Source: Fimbriimonadaceae bacterium (lineage in GTDB: Bacteria > Armatimonadota > Fimbriimonadia > Fimbriimonadales > Fimbriimonadaceae). From it: a stretch of 6,791 nucleotides of DNA. Below the pieces are notes generated by a model. It searched no databases. It had not been told where the DNA came from and saw only the letters and a program-made list of their open reading frames with translations. The DNA lies in assembly GCA_014380605.1 (NCBI GenBank), contig JACMJO010000400.1, positions 1-6,791 of the forward strand. The letters are read 5' to 3'. Made by a program: the position numbers and the translations under genes. Below, piece by piece: positions 6,531-6,791 of the stretch (position 1 is the stretch's first letter; every line of letters begins with the position of its first letter).

Positions 6531-6586
6531 CAAACCCACGGCCGTCCCGAGTGATCGGGACGCTCTGCCAGCTGAGCTATATCCCC
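6531..6586 (-). pseudogene. 3'-truncated tRNA (tRNA-Val-like, apparent anticodon CAC)
   Basis: The 5' part is a good tRNA: GGGGATA, TA, D arm GCTC-loop-GAGC, then anticodon stem TCCCG/CGGGA, variable region CGGCC and T-stem 5' strand GTGGG followed by TTTG. After that the sequence departs: no T-stem 3' strand (CCCAC) and no acceptor 3' strand (TATCCCC) follow before the next tRNA begins. The anticodon loop is ATCACT, 6 nt instead of 7; placing U33 normally gives CAC (valine), but the identity is uncertain. The first 26 nt match the neighbouring tRNA-Ala at 23 positions, so the pair may come from a tandem tRNA array that suffered a deletion. Confidence 0.75.
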
Positions 6587-6594
6587 AGCGGTGG

Positions 6595-6624
6595 CAAATA
6601 GGATACCGGATGGGATTGAGTCAA
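6595..6624 (-). promoter_or_regulatory. Sigma70-like promoter for the tRNA pair
   Basis: On the minus strand TTGACT (6624-6619) is a near-consensus -35, and TATTTG (6600-6595) a moderate -10, with an 18-nt spacer. It lies wholly between the kinase stop codon (6630) and the truncated tRNA. The predicted RNA start, about 6588, almost coincides with the first base of the truncated tRNA (6586). The transcript would then run through it into tRNA-Ala. Confidence 0.5.
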
Positions 6625-6629
6625 ATCGC

Positions 6630-6791
6630 CTAGTAGAGATCGCCGGCAATTGCCTTCAACGCCGCCAGATCCGGCATCGCGGCCTGAGCGCCGGGTCTTG
6701 TGGTGGCAAGCGCCCCGACGCAATTCGCAAGTGGGATCGCATTGCCGAACTCTCGGCCCTCCGCCAAGAACCAGGCTAACGCACCGCTGAA
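6630..6791 (-). CDS. PfkB/ribokinase-family sugar kinase, C-terminal 53 residues (cut by window edge)
   Basis: The visible 53 residues read FSGALAWFLAEGREFGNAIP through LANCVGALATTRPGAQAAMP to a TAG stop. This is the typical end of ribokinase-like kinases: [FN]-x-GALA directly after the GAGD catalytic motif (which would lie just outside the window), then the helix ending in A..GAL..T..GAQ..MP. The family phosphorylates sugars or related alcohols with ATP; the exact substrate cannot be told from this fragment. It ends 43 bp before the truncated tRNA on the same strand. Confidence 0.85.
   Translation of the reverse strand, partial: FSGALAWFLAEGREFGNAIPLANCVGALATTRPGAQAAMPDLAALKAIAGDLY

Noticed and set aside
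6511..6586. tRNA intron or split tRNA with its 3' half downstream
   Set aside because: No sequence matching the missing T-stem strand (CCCAC) and acceptor strand (TATCCCC) is found between the break and the next tRNA, or beyond it within the window.
6591..6779. Plus-strand frame of 62 codons at the right edge
   Set aside because: It is opposite the recognisable PfkB-family C-terminus and runs across the tRNA promoter; its product resembles nothing.

Overview
The window looks like ordinary bacterial chromosome of moderately high GC, dense in signalling genes. It holds six protein genes (two cut by the window edges, counted with a seventh small kinase fragment at the right end), one intact tRNA and one broken tRNA. 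I see no mobile element, CRISPR array or phage gene. The mix is a KaiC-like ATPase, a LuxR-type HTH fused ahead of a PAS-like domain, a cyclase-STAND-TPR giant, weak Shine-Dalgarno signals, promoter-like -10 boxes very close to start codons, and a tRNA without encoded CCA. That mix would fit a lineage such as Armatimonadota (Fimbriimonas-like), Chloroflexi or Acidobacteria. This assignment is an impression only and cannot be fixed from 6.8 kb.

Left region (1-1680). Two minus-strand genes, a conserved small protein of 125 residues followed by a KaiC/RadA-like RecA-fold ATPase (N-terminal 145 residues visible), form a likely operon with a 19-bp gap. Divergent from them is a 223-residue regulator with an N-terminal LuxR-type HTH and a C-terminal PAS-like domain. 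The 138-bp divergent intergenic region holds a near-perfect 21-bp inverted repeat (848-868) that abuts the -10-like box of the ATPase operon and is a good candidate operator for the regulator. A long imperfect hairpin (1634-1679) overlaps the regulator's stop codon and sits between convergent genes.

Middle region (1701-3095, minus). A secreted 464-residue protein of unknown function has a signal peptide, two similar-sized alpha/beta segments and a C-terminal beta-rich lipocalin-like domain. It has the only strong Shine-Dalgarno site in the window and a good extended -10 promoter.

Right region (3249-6430, plus). An 892-residue protein fuses a class III adenylyl cyclase with all six canonical catalytic positions intact, an NB-ARC/STAND ATPase, a winged-helix segment and about five 40-residue TPRs. 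It is followed 32 bp downstream by a 156-residue stand-alone cyclic-nucleotide-binding-fold protein. The pair reads as a second-messenger producer and receiver, but the receiver has lost the arginine that normally holds the cyclic phosphate.

Right edge (6437-6791, minus). A PfkB/ribokinase-family C-terminus is followed by a sigma70-like promoter, a 3'-truncated tRNA (possibly tRNA-Val with anticodon CAC) and an intact tRNA-Ala(CGC). The tRNA-Ala 3' end lies only 6 bp from the stop of the convergent cyclic-nucleotide-binding gene.
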